Below the pieces are notes generated by a model, which saw only the letters and a program-made list of their open reading frames with translations, was not told the DNA's origin and did not search any database. Shown in pieces: positions 1 through 10,575 of a DNA stretch of 64,000 nucleotides. Made by a program: the position numbers and the translations under genes. The DNA is from Actinomadura rifamycini DSM 43936 (lineage in GTDB: Bacteria; Actinomycetota; Actinomycetes; Streptosporangiales; Streptosporangiaceae), in the NCBI RefSeq assembly GCF_000425065.1, contig NZ_KE384301.1:186001-250000 (forward strand). Reading direction: 5' to 3'. The number at the start of each line of letters is the position of its first letter. Positions within the stretch are counted from its first letter, which is position 1.

Positions 1-1
1 G

Positions 2-1093
2 CGGCTGCACGCGGCGCAGGCGTCGTTCGCCGCGTTCGCGCGGGCGGCGCAGGAGAACATGGCGCAGGACGCGGCCGGAGCATTCAAGTACCTCGCAGGA
101 GGCGGGGAGAGCATGCTGCCCGTGCTCCTCGTGCCGGAGCAGAGCGTCTGGGCGTACAACCGCACGGGGCCGAAGGCGCCCGCGGAGGCGGTGTACCCGC
201 GGGAGGGCACGCTGTCGCTCGACTACCCGTTCGTGCTCGTCGATCCGGAGCGGGACGAGGCGGCGCGGCTGTTCGAGGGGGCGCTGCGCACCCCGGGGGC
301 GCGGGACGCGCTGCGTGCGCTGGGCTTCCGCGACACGGGAGGCGCGCCGCCGCCGGACTTCCGGAGCGCCGCGGGCGTGCGGGCGCAGCGGCCCGCGGAG
401 CTGGCCGCGCCGACGTCCGAGGAAGTGCGGGAGGTCGCGCAGGGATGGGCGCGGCTCGCGCTGGGGTCGCGGATGCTGTCGGTGATCGACGTGTCGGGGT
501 CGATGGCGGCGAAGGTGCCGGGCACGGACCTGACGCGGCTGCAGGCGATCGCGCAGGCGTCCCAGCAGGGGCTGGCGCTCCAGCCGGACGGCACGGAGCT
601 GGGCCAGTGGGTCTTCTCGACGCGGATGGACGGGCGGCGGGACTGGCGCGAGACCGTGCCGATCGGCCCGCTCGGGGAGCGGATCGGGTCGGCGACGCGG
701 CGGCAGCGGGTGCTGGGCACGCTCACGTCGCTGCGGCCGAAGCCGGACGGCGACACGGGCCTGTACGACACGCTGCTCGCGGCCGTGGCGTTCATGCGCC
801 GCACCCACAAGCCCGAGATGATCAACACCGTGCTGGTGTTCACCGACGGCCGCAACGACGACCCCGACGGGCCGTCGCTGGACGAGGCCATCGCCCGGCT
901 GCGGGACGGGAGCGACCCGCGGCGGCCGGTGCAGATCATCGTGATCGGGTTCGGGCCGGAGGTCGACACGGGCGAGCTGAAGCGGCTCGCGGACGCCACG
1001 CGCGGCAGCGTCTACACGGCGGACCGGCCCTCGGACATCCTGCGGATCTTCGGGGAGGCGACGGCCCGCAGGCTGTGCGCCCCCGACTGCTGA
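2..1093 (+). CDS. VWA-domain protein, 5' end missing
   Basis: The reading frame is already open at the window edge, so the ATG at 59 is internal and the true start lies upstream. The N-terminal visible part (about residues 20-110) resembles the end of an extracellular solute-binding domain. The C-terminal part (from about residue 155) is a von Willebrand factor A domain with an intact metal-ion site: DVSGSM, the threonine in GDTGLYDTL and the aspartate in VFTDGRND. Such substrate-binding/VWA fusions are common secreted or membrane-anchored actinobacterial proteins that bind ligand through Mg2+ or Ca2+. It converges with rbpA across a strong hairpin. The exact ligand cannot be told. Confidence 0.8.
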   Translation, partial: RLHAAQASFAAFARAAQENMAQDAAGAFKYLAGGGESMLPVLLVPEQSVWAYNRTGPKAPAEAVYPREGTLSLDYPFVLVDPERDEAARLFEGALRTPGARDALRALGFRDTGGAPPPDFRSAAGVRAQRPAELAAPTSEEVREVAQGWARLALGSRMLSVIDVSGSMAAKVPGTDLTRLQAIAQASQQGLALQPDGTELGQWVFSTRMDGRRDWRETVPIGPLGERIGSATRRQRVLGTLTSLRPKPDGDTGLYDTLLAAVAFMRRTHKPEMINTVLVFTDGRNDDPDGPSLDEAIARLRDGSDPRRPVQIIVIGFGPEVDTGELKRLADATRGSVYTADRPSDILRIFGEATARRLCAPDC

Positions 1094-1103
1094 ACGTCCG
1101 GAC

Positions 1104-1145
1104 GCGCCGCGGGCCGGCACCCGTCCGGGTGCCGGGCCGCGGCGC
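1104..1145. terminator. bidirectional hairpin terminator, VWA gene / rbpA
   Basis: Arms at 1104-1123 and 1126-1145 pair over 20 bp with one mismatch and a 2-nt loop. The hairpin lies between the two convergent stop codons. There is no U tract, as is usual in high G+C actinobacteria. Confidence 0.65.
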
Positions 1146-1154
1146 GGAACCGCG

Positions 1155-1529
1155 TCAGCCGCGGGCCGCGGCCTCCATGTGCTGCTTGACCGCGGCGCGC
1201 TTCTCCCGCAGCTTCGCGAGCGCCTCCTCGAGGATGGCCTCGCCGTCCTCGTCGCTGCGGCGCTCCTTCACGTAGGCGAGGTGCGTCTTGTACGGCTCGG
1301 TCTTCGGCGGAGCCGGCGGGTTGTCCGCGTCCTGCCCGGCGGGGAACCCGCAGCGCGGGCAGTCCCACGTCTCGGGCACCGCGACGTCGGTCGCGAAGCT
1401 GGGGCGGGTCTCGTGCCGGTTCGCGCAGTAGAAGGTCACCCAGACGCGGGGCGCGGCGTCGCCGCGCTCCGCCTCACCCATCGGACCGGCCCCGACGCGG
1501 CTGCCCCGAATCGCGTTGCCACTACCCAC
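1155..1529 (-). CDS. rbpA: RNA polymerase-binding protein RbpA family
   Basis: RbpA binds the RNA polymerase beta' subunit and group 1/2 sigma factors and stabilises the open complex in actinobacteria. The 124-residue product has the family's N-terminal basic RGSR segment, a zinc-ribbon-like core with Cys in FYCANRHE and CPRCG, and a helical C-terminal region (THLAYVKERRSDEDGEAILEE) matching the sigma-interaction domain. The start is GTG. It lies last in the gap-pgk-tpiA-secG-rbpA run, 81 bp after secG. The zinc-ribbon spacing differs from the best-studied RbpA proteins, so it may be the second paralogue found in some genera. Confidence 0.85.
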   Translation of the reverse strand: MGSGNAIRGSRVGAGPMGEAERGDAAPRVWVTFYCANRHETRPSFATDVAVPETWDCPRCGFPAGQDADNPPAPPKTEPYKTHLAYVKERRSDEDGEAILEEALAKLREKRAAVKQHMEAAARG

Positions 1530-1610
1530 GGACTACTCCTCGTTCACTCTGCCGCGGCCGCCCGTGACCTCGGGAGGACGGCACGGCGCTCGTACGGTGG
1601 ATCAGGCGGC

Positions 1611-1850
1611 TCAGCCCGCGTCGCCCTTGAACAGCAGCGCCAGCACGATGATCGAGGCGAACCAGATCACCCCGGTGCCGACGGTCAGCCGGTCCAGGTT
1701 GCGCTCGACCACCGACGACCCGCCGAGCGACGACGAGACGCCGCCGCCGAACATGTCGGACAGGCCGCCGCCCTTGCCCTTGTGCATCAGGACGAGGACG
1801 ACCATCAGGAGGCTCGAGAGGATGAGCACGGCGGACGTTGCGATGATCAC
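1611..1850 (-). CDS. secG: preprotein translocase subunit SecG
   Basis: Small membrane subunit of the SecYEG translocon that assists protein export. The 79 residues form two membrane helices (about 3-22 and 55-74) joined by a Gly/Ser-rich loop with the family motif HKGKGGGLSDMFGGG. Size and position directly after tpiA match other actinobacteria. The 163 bp between it and tpiA contain no other gene. Confidence 0.93.
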   Translation of the reverse strand: MIIATSAVLILSSLLMVVLVLMHKGKGGGLSDMFGGGVSSSLGGSSVVERNLDRLTVGTGVIWFASIIVLALLFKGDAG

Positions 1851-2013
1851 GGTTCAAGCGCCTTCTCTGGCCGGACCCGCATGAGCGGGACGTGTCTGTG
1901 GTTCAAGGTCGAGGGTCGAGCCGGGCGGTTTACCCGTCCGCCTGAAAGGGTACGACGAACTACCCGCTGGTTCGGCAAGAACCCCCATGTCACGAGGAAT
2001 TGATCACTTTTGA

Positions 2014-2805
2014 TCAGGCCGGAAGGTCCCGGTACCGGCAGATCTTGACGAATTCACCGGGGTCAAGGCTGGCACCTCCCACCAGGGCGCCGTCCACGTC
2101 GGCCTCCTGCATGAGCTTGGCGACGTTGCTCCCCTTCACCGAGCCGCCGTACAGGATACGCACCCGGTCGGCGAGATCCCCGTCGTACAGCTCGGCGAGC
2201 CGCGTGCGGATCGCGGCGCAGACCTCCTGCGCGTCCTGCGGGGTGGCGACCTCGCCGGTGCCGATCGCCCAGACCGGCTCGTAGGCGATGACGACCTTCT
2301 CGGCCTGCTCGGCGGGGATCTTCTCCAGGCCGCCGTCGACCTGCGCGAGGACGTGCGCGACGTGCTCGCCGGCCTTCCGGACGTCCAGGCCCTCCCCCAC
2401 GCACAGGATCGGCGTGAGCTCCGCGGCGAGCGCCGCCTTCGCCTTGGCGTTGACGACCGCGTCGTCCTCGTTGTGGTACTGCCGCCGCTCGGAGTGCCCG
2501 ACGACCGCGTAGGTGCAGCCGAGCTTGGCGAGCATCGACGCGGCGATCTCCCCGGTGTAGGCGCCGGACGCGTGCTGCGACACGTCCTGCGCGCCGTAGG
2601 CGATCCCGAGCTTGTCGGCGTCGACGAGGGTCTGCACCGACCGGATGGCGGTGAACGGCGGGACGACCGCCACGTCCACGGCGTCGTAGTCGGCCTCCTT
2701 GAGCGCGAACGCCATCTTCTGGACGAGCGCGATCGCCTCGAGGTGGTTGTTGTTCATCTTCCAGTTGCCCGCCATGAGCGGCTTGCGGGAAGGTGCGGCT
2801 GCCAT
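2014..2805 (-). CDS. tpiA: triosephosphate isomerase
   Basis: Interconverts dihydroxyacetone phosphate and glyceraldehyde 3-phosphate in glycolysis and gluconeogenesis. The 263-residue TIM barrel keeps all catalytic signatures: the lysine in NWKMNN, the histidine in VVGHSERR, the glutamate in [11 protein letters not shown] and the phosphate-binding GGSVKGSN. It starts only 4 bp after pgk ends, so the two are certainly co-transcribed and probably translationally coupled. Confidence 0.97.
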   Translation of the reverse strand: MAAAPSRKPLMAGNWKMNNNHLEAIALVQKMAFALKEADYDAVDVAVVPPFTAIRSVQTLVDADKLGIAYGAQDVSQHASGAYTGEIAASMLAKLGCTYAVVGHSERRQYHNEDDAVVNAKAKAALAAELTPILCVGEGLDVRKAGEHVAHVLAQVDGGLEKIPAEQAEKVVIAYEPVWAIGTGEVATPQDAQEVCAAIRTRLAELYDGDLADRVRILYGGSVKGSNVAKLMQEADVDGALVGGASLDPGEFVKICRYRDLPA

Positions 2806-2809
2806 CGGG

Positions 2810-3997
<1,188 letters not shown>

Positions 3998-4025
3998 CGG
4001 GATGCGGTGTCCTTCCGGATACGGC

Positions 4026-4062
4026 CCCGCCGTGGCCGCGCGCGTCGCGCGGCCACGGCGGG
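4026..4062 (-). terminator. intercistronic hairpin between gap and pgk
   Basis: Arms 4026-4042 and 4046-4062 form a perfect 17-bp stem with a 3-nt loop. It lies downstream of gap and upstream of pgk on the same strand. It could partly terminate transcription or protect the 3' end of gap mRNA; either would give more GAPDH than PGK/TPI. The structure is seen; the role is inferred. Confidence 0.6.
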
Positions 4063-4085
4063 AAAGACGGGCTCGGAACTGCGCG

Positions 4086-5394
<1,309 letters not shown>

Positions 5395-7248
5395 ATGATG
5401 ATCCGCTACCCGTGCGCCGCGGCCATCGCCGCGACGGTCCTGCTGCTGGTGGCGGCGTCCGGATGCCGCGACGCCGCGCCGGAGAGCGCCGTGCCTCCGG
5501 CGGAGGCCGTCGCCGCCGGGGTGCGGGGCGTGTGCCTCGGCTACAACGGGCTCGACCGGCTGAATCCGCTCGCGGAGACCGCGGCCGGGCGGTTCCGGAC
5601 GGTCGGCAGGGAGCCCGTGCGGGTCGCGTCCGGGACGGACGTCGACTGGAGCCTGGACCCGTACGGCGACCGGACGTGGCTGCTGTGGTTCCACTCCCTC
5701 GAATGGCTCGGCGGGACGATCGAGGCGCACGAGCGGACGGGCGACGCCGCCGCCCTCGACCTCGCGGCGGGGATCGTCCGGGACTGGCTGGCCGACAACC
5801 GCGATCCGGAGCGGTTCGGGGCGGACCGGCGCGAGGCGATCGCCGAGGGGACCAAGTTCCGCCTCGCCACGCTGGTGTGCCTGCGCGGGCACCGGGCGGC
5901 GCCGTGGCTCGACGCGGCCATCGCCCGGCACGCGTCCTGGCTGGCCGACCCCGAGCACTACTCCGGCCCCTGGAACCACGGCACCGACGAGTCGATGACC
6001 CTGCTGGCGGCCGCCTGCGCGATCGGCCGCCGCGACCTGGCGGACCTCGCCGCGGGGCGGCTGCTGGACTCGGTGTTCGACCCGCCGGACGGGGTCCGGC
6101 CCGCGATCGACGCGCAGGGCGCGAACAACGAGCAGTCGACGCACTACACCGTCTACAACCGGTCGCGGTGGCGGAAGGCGATGACGGTGATGCGCGCGTG
6201 CGGCCGGGCCGTCCCGCCCGAACTGGAGCGCAGGCACGCGCTGATGGACGAGTTCATCGCGTTCCAGACGACCCCGGCCGGGGACCTCGTGCAGATCGGC
6301 GAGTCGCAGGCCGGGAGGGCCGAGGACATCGGGACGGCGGGCGGCGGGCCGCTCGCCTACGTCGCCGCGCGGGGGAAGAAGGGCGCACCGCCGGACGCGC
6401 GGGCGCGCGTGTACGAGGCGGGGTACGTGATGGGCCGCTCCGGCTGGGGGAACGGCGAGCGGGCTTACGAGGACGAGATGGCGTACACGGCGCGGTTCGG
6501 GCCCGGCCGGTACGCGCACGGCCACAACGACCACATGGCGCTGACGTTCTTCGCCCTCGGGCGGGACGTCCTCGTGCCGAGCGGGCACGTCGGGTACAAC
6601 GACCGGGCGTGGCGCGAGTGGCTGCACTCTCCGCGCGCGCACAACACGTTCGTCGTCGAAGGGGCGGCGTTCGACCACGCCGCCGGGACCGAGCTGACGC
6701 GGCACCGGTTCGCGGACGGCGCCGACACGTTCTCGTTCTCCGACAGGGCGTTCGCCGGGACGACCCGGACCCGCTCGGTGCTGGCGGCGTCCGGTCCGGA
6801 CGCGCTCGCGGTGCTCGACGAGGCCCGCTCGGCGGCGCCCCGCGCCATCACGCAGTCCTGGCACCTCCCGGCGGCGTTCACCGCGGCGGCCGAGGGAACG
6901 GGCGCGGTCGCCGAGGCGGACGGCGTCCGCGTCCACTTCGTCCGGATCCCGCTGCCGGGCTCGGCGGCTCCGGGCGCGGCCGAGGCGGTGCGGGGCCGGG
7001 CGTCGCCGCCGCAGGGGTGGGTCTTCCCTGGCCCGGGGAAGCGGGTCGCCGCGCCCGTCGTCGAGTTCCGGGCCCGCGGCGAGCGGGCCCGGATCCTGAC
7101 GCTGATCGCCCCGGTCCGGGGCGGGGCCCCGCCGGAGGTCCGGGCGGCGCCGCTGCCGGACGGCGGGGTGCGGGTGGAGGCGCTGCTTGACGGGCGGCCG
7201 CTCGTGTTCACCGCGGCCGCCGACGGCACCCTCCGCCGCGAGCGGTGA
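5395..7248 (+). CDS. secreted heparinase II/III-like lipoprotein
   Basis: Two adjacent ATG codons (5395, 5398) begin a signal peptide ending in a lipobox-like AASGC at about residue 24, so the mature protein is probably lipid-anchored. The middle (about 100-340) is rich in helices, like the alpha/alpha toroid of polysaccharide lyases. The C-terminal half holds the heparinase II/III-type beta domain, with HGHNDHMALTFFALGRD and the tyrosine/histidine-rich stretch after it. Family members cleave uronic-acid polysaccharides or act on related glycans. The substrate is unknown. It stands alone, divergent from gap, and no strong ribosome-binding site is visible. About 617 residues. Confidence 0.7.
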   Translation: MMIRYPCAAAIAATVLLLVAASGCRDAAPESAVPPAEAVAAGVRGVCLGYNGLDRLNPLAETAAGRFRTVGREPVRVASGTDVDWSLDPYGDRTWLLWFHSLEWLGGTIEAHERTGDAAALDLAAGIVRDWLADNRDPERFGADRREAIAEGTKFRLATLVCLRGHRAAPWLDAAIARHASWLADPEHYSGPWNHGTDESMTLLAAACAIGRRDLADLAAGRLLDSVFDPPDGVRPAIDAQGANNEQSTHYTVYNRSRWRKAMTVMRACGRAVPPELERRHALMDEFIAFQTTPAGDLVQIGESQAGRAEDIGTAGGGPLAYVAARGKKGAPPDARARVYEAGYVMGRSGWGNGERAYEDEMAYTARFGPGRYAHGHNDHMALTFFALGRDVLVPSGHVGYNDRAWREWLHSPRAHNTFVVEGAAFDHAAGTELTRHRFADGADTFSFSDRAFAGTTRTRSVLAASGPDALAVLDEARSAAPRAITQSWHLPAAFTAAAEGTGAVAEADGVRVHFVRIPLPGSAAPGAAEAVRGRASPPQGWVFPGPGKRVAAPVVEFRARGERARILTLIAPVRGGAPPEVRAAPLPDGGVRVEALLDGRPLVFTAAADGTLRRER

Positions 7249-7282
7249 CCGGAACCCGCGGGCGGCCCGCACCCGCCCATCG

Positions 7283-7302
7283 TGGGGTTATTTAGCACCC
7301 CA
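7283..7302. terminator. small inverted repeat downstream of heparinase-like gene
   Basis: TGGGGT (7283-7288) and ACCCCA (7297-7302) form a perfect 6-bp stem with an 8-nt AT-rich loop. It lies in an unusually AT-rich island. It could end the upstream transcript or be an operator for the next operon. Confidence 0.35.
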
Positions 7303-7320
7303 AATGCCTTTTATTAGGCT
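7292..7320 (+). promoter_or_regulatory. possible promoter of the paralogous triplet
   Basis: TTAGCA (7292-7297) and TAGGCT (7315-7320), 17 bp apart, resemble sigma-70-type boxes. They lie 20 bp before the ATG at 7341. The AT content here is far above the surroundings. This is only a pattern match. Confidence 0.3.
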
Positions 7321-7340
7321 GACCCCTAAGATCTCATGCC

Positions 7341-8039
7341 ATGCTGCGGATCGCGTACGTGCTGATGGCCGCGGTGCTGCTCGCCTTCGCGACGCCGGCC
7401 GCGGTCCTCGCCGCCCCGGCCCCGGGCGCGTCCGCCGACGGGCTGCGGGCCGACCGGATGGCCCGCGCACTGCGCGAGAACCCCGTGTACGTCACGGACC
7501 ACATGCTCCGTGCCGTCCCGCCGGATACCGGCCCCCGCGTCGCGCGGGCCCTCGACCGGCTCGACGTGCCCTATTACGTCGTCGTTTTCCCGGCGTCGCT
7601 GGAGTCCTATGTGGACCAGGAGAAGTTCGCCGCGCTGCTGTACGACCGCCTGAACCGCCCCGGCCTCTACCTCGTGCTGAACCACCGCAGCGGAGCGGCC
7701 CGGATGTTCGGCGGCGGGCGCTCGGTGCCCGCCAAGGACGCCCTGATGTCCGCCCGGTCCCGGCTGCCCTCCGACGCCGGCGTGGTCAAGCTGGTGGACA
7801 CGTTCGTCCAGGTGATCCTGGACGGCACCGCCGACGAGCGCCTTCCGGTCGACCAGCAGCCGAAGTCGAGGGTGCGCATCCAGCTCGACCGGCGGGAGCG
7901 GCAGGAGGCCGCGGCGGCCGCGGCCGAGCGCGCCGCCGTGCTCGGCGGCACCGCGCTGGGCGCCCTCGCCACGATCGGGCTGCTCACCGGAGTCGGCGTC
8001 CGGCGGGGGCGCACGCGGAAGAAGCGGGGCGCGAAATGA
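7341..8039 (+). CDS. membrane-anchored exported protein, triplet member A (unknown function)
   Basis: The 232-residue protein has a signal peptide (about 1-26, cut near VLAAP), an extracytoplasmic domain (about 30-165), an Ala/Arg-rich linker and one membrane helix (about 195-215) followed by a basic tail. The N-terminal motif MARALRENPVYVTD...AVPPD recurs in the next two genes as IAAALARDPVFVDPD...ALPG and IAAALRRSPLYVDPS...ALPA, so the three are paralogues. It lacks the C-terminal Cys domain of B and C. Its TGA overlaps the ATG of B (ATGA). I do not recognise a named family; the fold could resemble the TPM domain of small membrane proteins, but this is a guess. Confidence 0.75.
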   Translation: MLRIAYVLMAAVLLAFATPAAVLAAPAPGASADGLRADRMARALRENPVYVTDHMLRAVPPDTGPRVARALDRLDVPYYVVVFPASLESYVDQEKFAALLYDRLNRPGLYLVLNHRSGAARMFGGGRSVPAKDALMSARSRLPSDAGVVKLVDTFVQVILDGTADERLPVDQQPKSRVRIQLDRRERQEAAAAAAERAAVLGGTALGALATIGLLTGVGVRRGRTRKKRGAK

Positions 8040-9307
8040 GAAGGCACCTCCGGCGCGCCGCGTCGCTGCTCGCGGCGCTCGCCGCCGCCGTCCTCGCCGT
8101 GCCGCTGCTCGCGCCGCCCGCCGCCGCCGGCCCGGACGATCCGCTGCCCCGGCTCCCCGACCACGGCTACGCCCGCGTGGACCGGATCGCCGCCGCCCTC
8201 GCGCGCGACCCCGTCTTCGTCGACCCCGACCTGCCGACGGCGCTGCCCGGCGCGGACCTCGCCCGCGTCCGGGCGGAGGTGCGGGACGCCGCCGCCGAGC
8301 TGGGCGTCCCGGTCCGGGTGGTCGTGGTGCCCAACCCGGCGGAGTCGGAGTCGCAGGGGCAGGGCCCCCTGCTCGCCCGCCTGCTGCAGCAGCGCACCGG
8401 GACGGGCGGCCTGTACGTCGTGGCCGACGCGCGCGGCTGGCTGGACGTGACGGCTTTCGATGTCCGCCGCCGGCTCACGGCGATGGACTACGAGGACGAG
8501 AGGCCGCCCGAGGACGACCGCCTCGCCGGGCTCGGCGGGCGGATCATCGACCGGATCCGGGAGGTGCGGGCGCTGCCCGCCACCGAGACCCCGCAGAACC
8601 GCGGCCTCTACGGGACGCTGGACCCGTTCGGCGCGGAGCACAGGCCGCTCCGCGACGTCGAGCCCGAACCCGCCGGGCCGTTCTTCCTCGGGCTGCTGCT
8701 CATCGGCCCGGCCGCCGGCGGCGCCCTCTACGCCGCCGTGCGGCTGGTCCGCCGGTGGCGGCGCAGGGACCGCACGGACCGCAAGCGGCCGCAGGCGCCG
8801 TCCGCGCCCAGCCTGCGGTGGCTGCGGCGGCAGGCCGAGAGCGAGCTGGCCGCGCTGCGCACGGCGCTCGTCGGCGCCCAGGGCGACGGCGCAGCGAACG
8901 AGCGGCGCGCGACGGAGGCGTTCGACGCCGCGCAGATCCTGTTCGACGACATCGGTTCGGACTCGGACCGCGCCCACGACCTGGTCGTGGTGATCGTGCT
9001 CGCCCGGGACGGGGCGGCGGCGCTCGCCGGGGACCGGGCGGCCCCGCCCTGCTTCGTCAACCCGCTGCACGGCCCGGCCGAGCGGCGGAAGCGGATCCGC
9101 GCCGCCGGCCGGAACGAGCGGCGGCGCGTCTGCGCGCCGTGCGCCGACGCGCAGCATTCCCGGATCGCGTCGCTGACCCTGCGGATCCCGCGCCCCGGCG
9201 GGAGGGTCCCCCACCACGACCTGACCGGCCCGTGGGTCGCCGCCGAGTACGGCGCGCGCGCCCCGCTGGCCGCGGAGGTCCTCACCCATCTCGGAGTCGA
9301 GTCATGA
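8036..9307 (+). CDS. membrane protein, triplet member B with CxxC C-terminal domain (unknown)
   Basis: The start at 8036 is set by the ATGA overlap with A and gives a clean signal peptide (residues 1-31, ending APPAAAG). An exported domain (about 40-200) carries the shared PVFVDPDLPTALPG motif. One membrane helix (about 220-240) precedes a basic stop-transfer segment. The cytoplasmic region begins with a short coiled segment (about 260-290) and ends in a domain containing CFVNPLHG and CAPC, also found in C. The three or four cysteines suggest a metal site. About 423 residues. Its stop overlaps the start of C. Confidence 0.75.
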   Translation: MRRHLRRAASLLAALAAAVLAVPLLAPPAAAGPDDPLPRLPDHGYARVDRIAAALARDPVFVDPDLPTALPGADLARVRAEVRDAAAELGVPVRVVVVPNPAESESQGQGPLLARLLQQRTGTGGLYVVADARGWLDVTAFDVRRRLTAMDYEDERPPEDDRLAGLGGRIIDRIREVRALPATETPQNRGLYGTLDPFGAEHRPLRDVEPEPAGPFFLGLLLIGPAAGGALYAAVRLVRRWRRRDRTDRKRPQAPSAPSLRWLRRQAESELAALRTALVGAQGDGAANERRATEAFDAAQILFDDIGSDSDRAHDLVVVIVLARDGAAALAGDRAAPPCFVNPLHGPAERRKRIRAAGRNERRRVCAPCADAQHSRIASLTLRIPRPGGRVPHHDLTGPWVAAEYGARAPLAAEVLTHLGVES

Positions 9308-10521
9308 CCGCCCCCTCCCCCGGCGAGGAGATCGCCGCCGCGCTGCGCCGGTCCCCGCTGTACGTCGACCCGTCGCTGGAGTCGGCGCTGCCCGCGGAGC
9401 GCAAGCGGCGGGTCCTGGCGGAGCTGCGCCGGCAGCCCCGCCCGACGTACGTCGTCCTCGTGCCGATCATCGCGGGCGGCACCTGGCAGGAGCCCGAGCA
9501 GCTCGCCGCCGTGGTCCAGTCCCGGCTGGGCGGCTCCGGCGCCTTCGTCACGCTCGGCGACTACTCCGACGCCCTGGCCTCCCGGCTCGTGCCGGACGAT
9601 CCGGGCAGCGACGAGAGCCGCGAGGTGCGCCGCGCGGCCCTCGCGGTCACCCTGGACCCGAAGTTCAAGAAGGCGTCGCTCGCCGACCGGCTGGACCGGA
9701 CGCTGGAACTGCTCCGCACCCGCAAGGGCAACGAGGAGTACCAGAAGCAGGCGAAAGCGCTGGACGCACGGTCCCGCGAGCGGTCCGGCGGCGCGGGGGA
9801 CGGCGACGGCGGGTTCCTCGGCCCCGCGCTGGGCGGCGCGGCGGTCGCGGCGGCGGCCGTCGGCGGGCTGCTGCTGTGGCGGCAGCGGCGGATGGCGGCG
9901 GCCGCACAGGCGCGGACGTCCCGGGCCGACGCGCTGCTGCTGCCGCGGACGGTGTTCGCCACGGCGGACCGCGCCACCCTCGACGAGCTGCGCGCCCAGG
10001 CGTCCGCCGAGGTCATCGCGTTCGGCGAGGCGCTGGACCGCACCGACCTGCCGGGCGGCGACCCCGCGGTCCGCGGGCCGCTGGCCCGCGCGCTGGACGC
10101 CTACTCCGCCGCCGGGAAGGTGCTCGACGCCGCCCGCGGCGTCCCCGACCTCGCGGGCGTGCTGGTGCTGGTCGACCAGGGGCGGGACGCGCTCGCCTCG
10201 GCGGCGTCCCTGGCCTCCGGCGGCCCGGAGATCCCGGCCGAGCCGCTGTGCTTCTTCAACCCGCTGCACGGCGACGTCGCCGAGCGGCTCACCTGGCGGC
10301 CGCCGGGCACCCGCCGCAGCCTGCACGTGCGGGCCTGCCGGGAGTGCGCCCGCGCCGCGAAGAACCGCACCGCCCCGAAGTACCTGCTGGACGAGCGCGG
10401 CGACCGTCCCGTCCCGTACTTCGAGGCGGACCCGGAGGGGAGCGTGTGGGCCGCGACCGGGTACGGCCAGCTCCGCGACGACCTGATCGAACGGATCCTG
10501 CGCGGCGACCACGCCCGCTGA
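9304..10521 (+). CDS. membrane protein, triplet member C with CxxC C-terminal domain (unknown)
   Basis: The ATG at 9304 overlaps the stop of B (ATGA). The 405-residue protein shares the N-terminal IAAALRRSPLYVDPSLESALPA motif with A and B but has no signal peptide. A single membrane helix (about 177-197) is followed by QRR, so the N-terminal domain should be outside and the C-terminal domain inside, like B, unless the protein inserts the other way round. The C-terminal domain holds CFFNPLHG and CREC, matching CFVNPLHG and CAPC of B. The operon ends at a hairpin before whiA. Confidence 0.75.
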   Translation: MTAPSPGEEIAAALRRSPLYVDPSLESALPAERKRRVLAELRRQPRPTYVVLVPIIAGGTWQEPEQLAAVVQSRLGGSGAFVTLGDYSDALASRLVPDDPGSDESREVRRAALAVTLDPKFKKASLADRLDRTLELLRTRKGNEEYQKQAKALDARSRERSGGAGDGDGGFLGPALGGAAVAAAAVGGLLLWRQRRMAAAAQARTSRADALLLPRTVFATADRATLDELRAQASAEVIAFGEALDRTDLPGGDPAVRGPLARALDAYSAAGKVLDAARGVPDLAGVLVLVDQGRDALASAASLASGGPEIPAEPLCFFNPLHGDVAERLTWRPPGTRRSLHVRACRECARAAKNRTAPKYLLDERGDRPVPYFEADPEGSVWAATGYGQLRDDLIERILRGDHAR

Positions 10522-10535
10522 CGGGCCGCGCCGCG

Positions 10536-10559
10536 GCCGTCCGGCGGGCGCCGGACGGC
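10536..10559. terminator. bidirectional hairpin, triplet operon / whiA
   Basis: Arms 10536-10546 and 10549-10559 form a perfect 11-bp stem with a 2-nt loop between two convergent genes. Confidence 0.6.
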
Positions 10560-10575
10560 GCGCCGCCGGGCCGCG

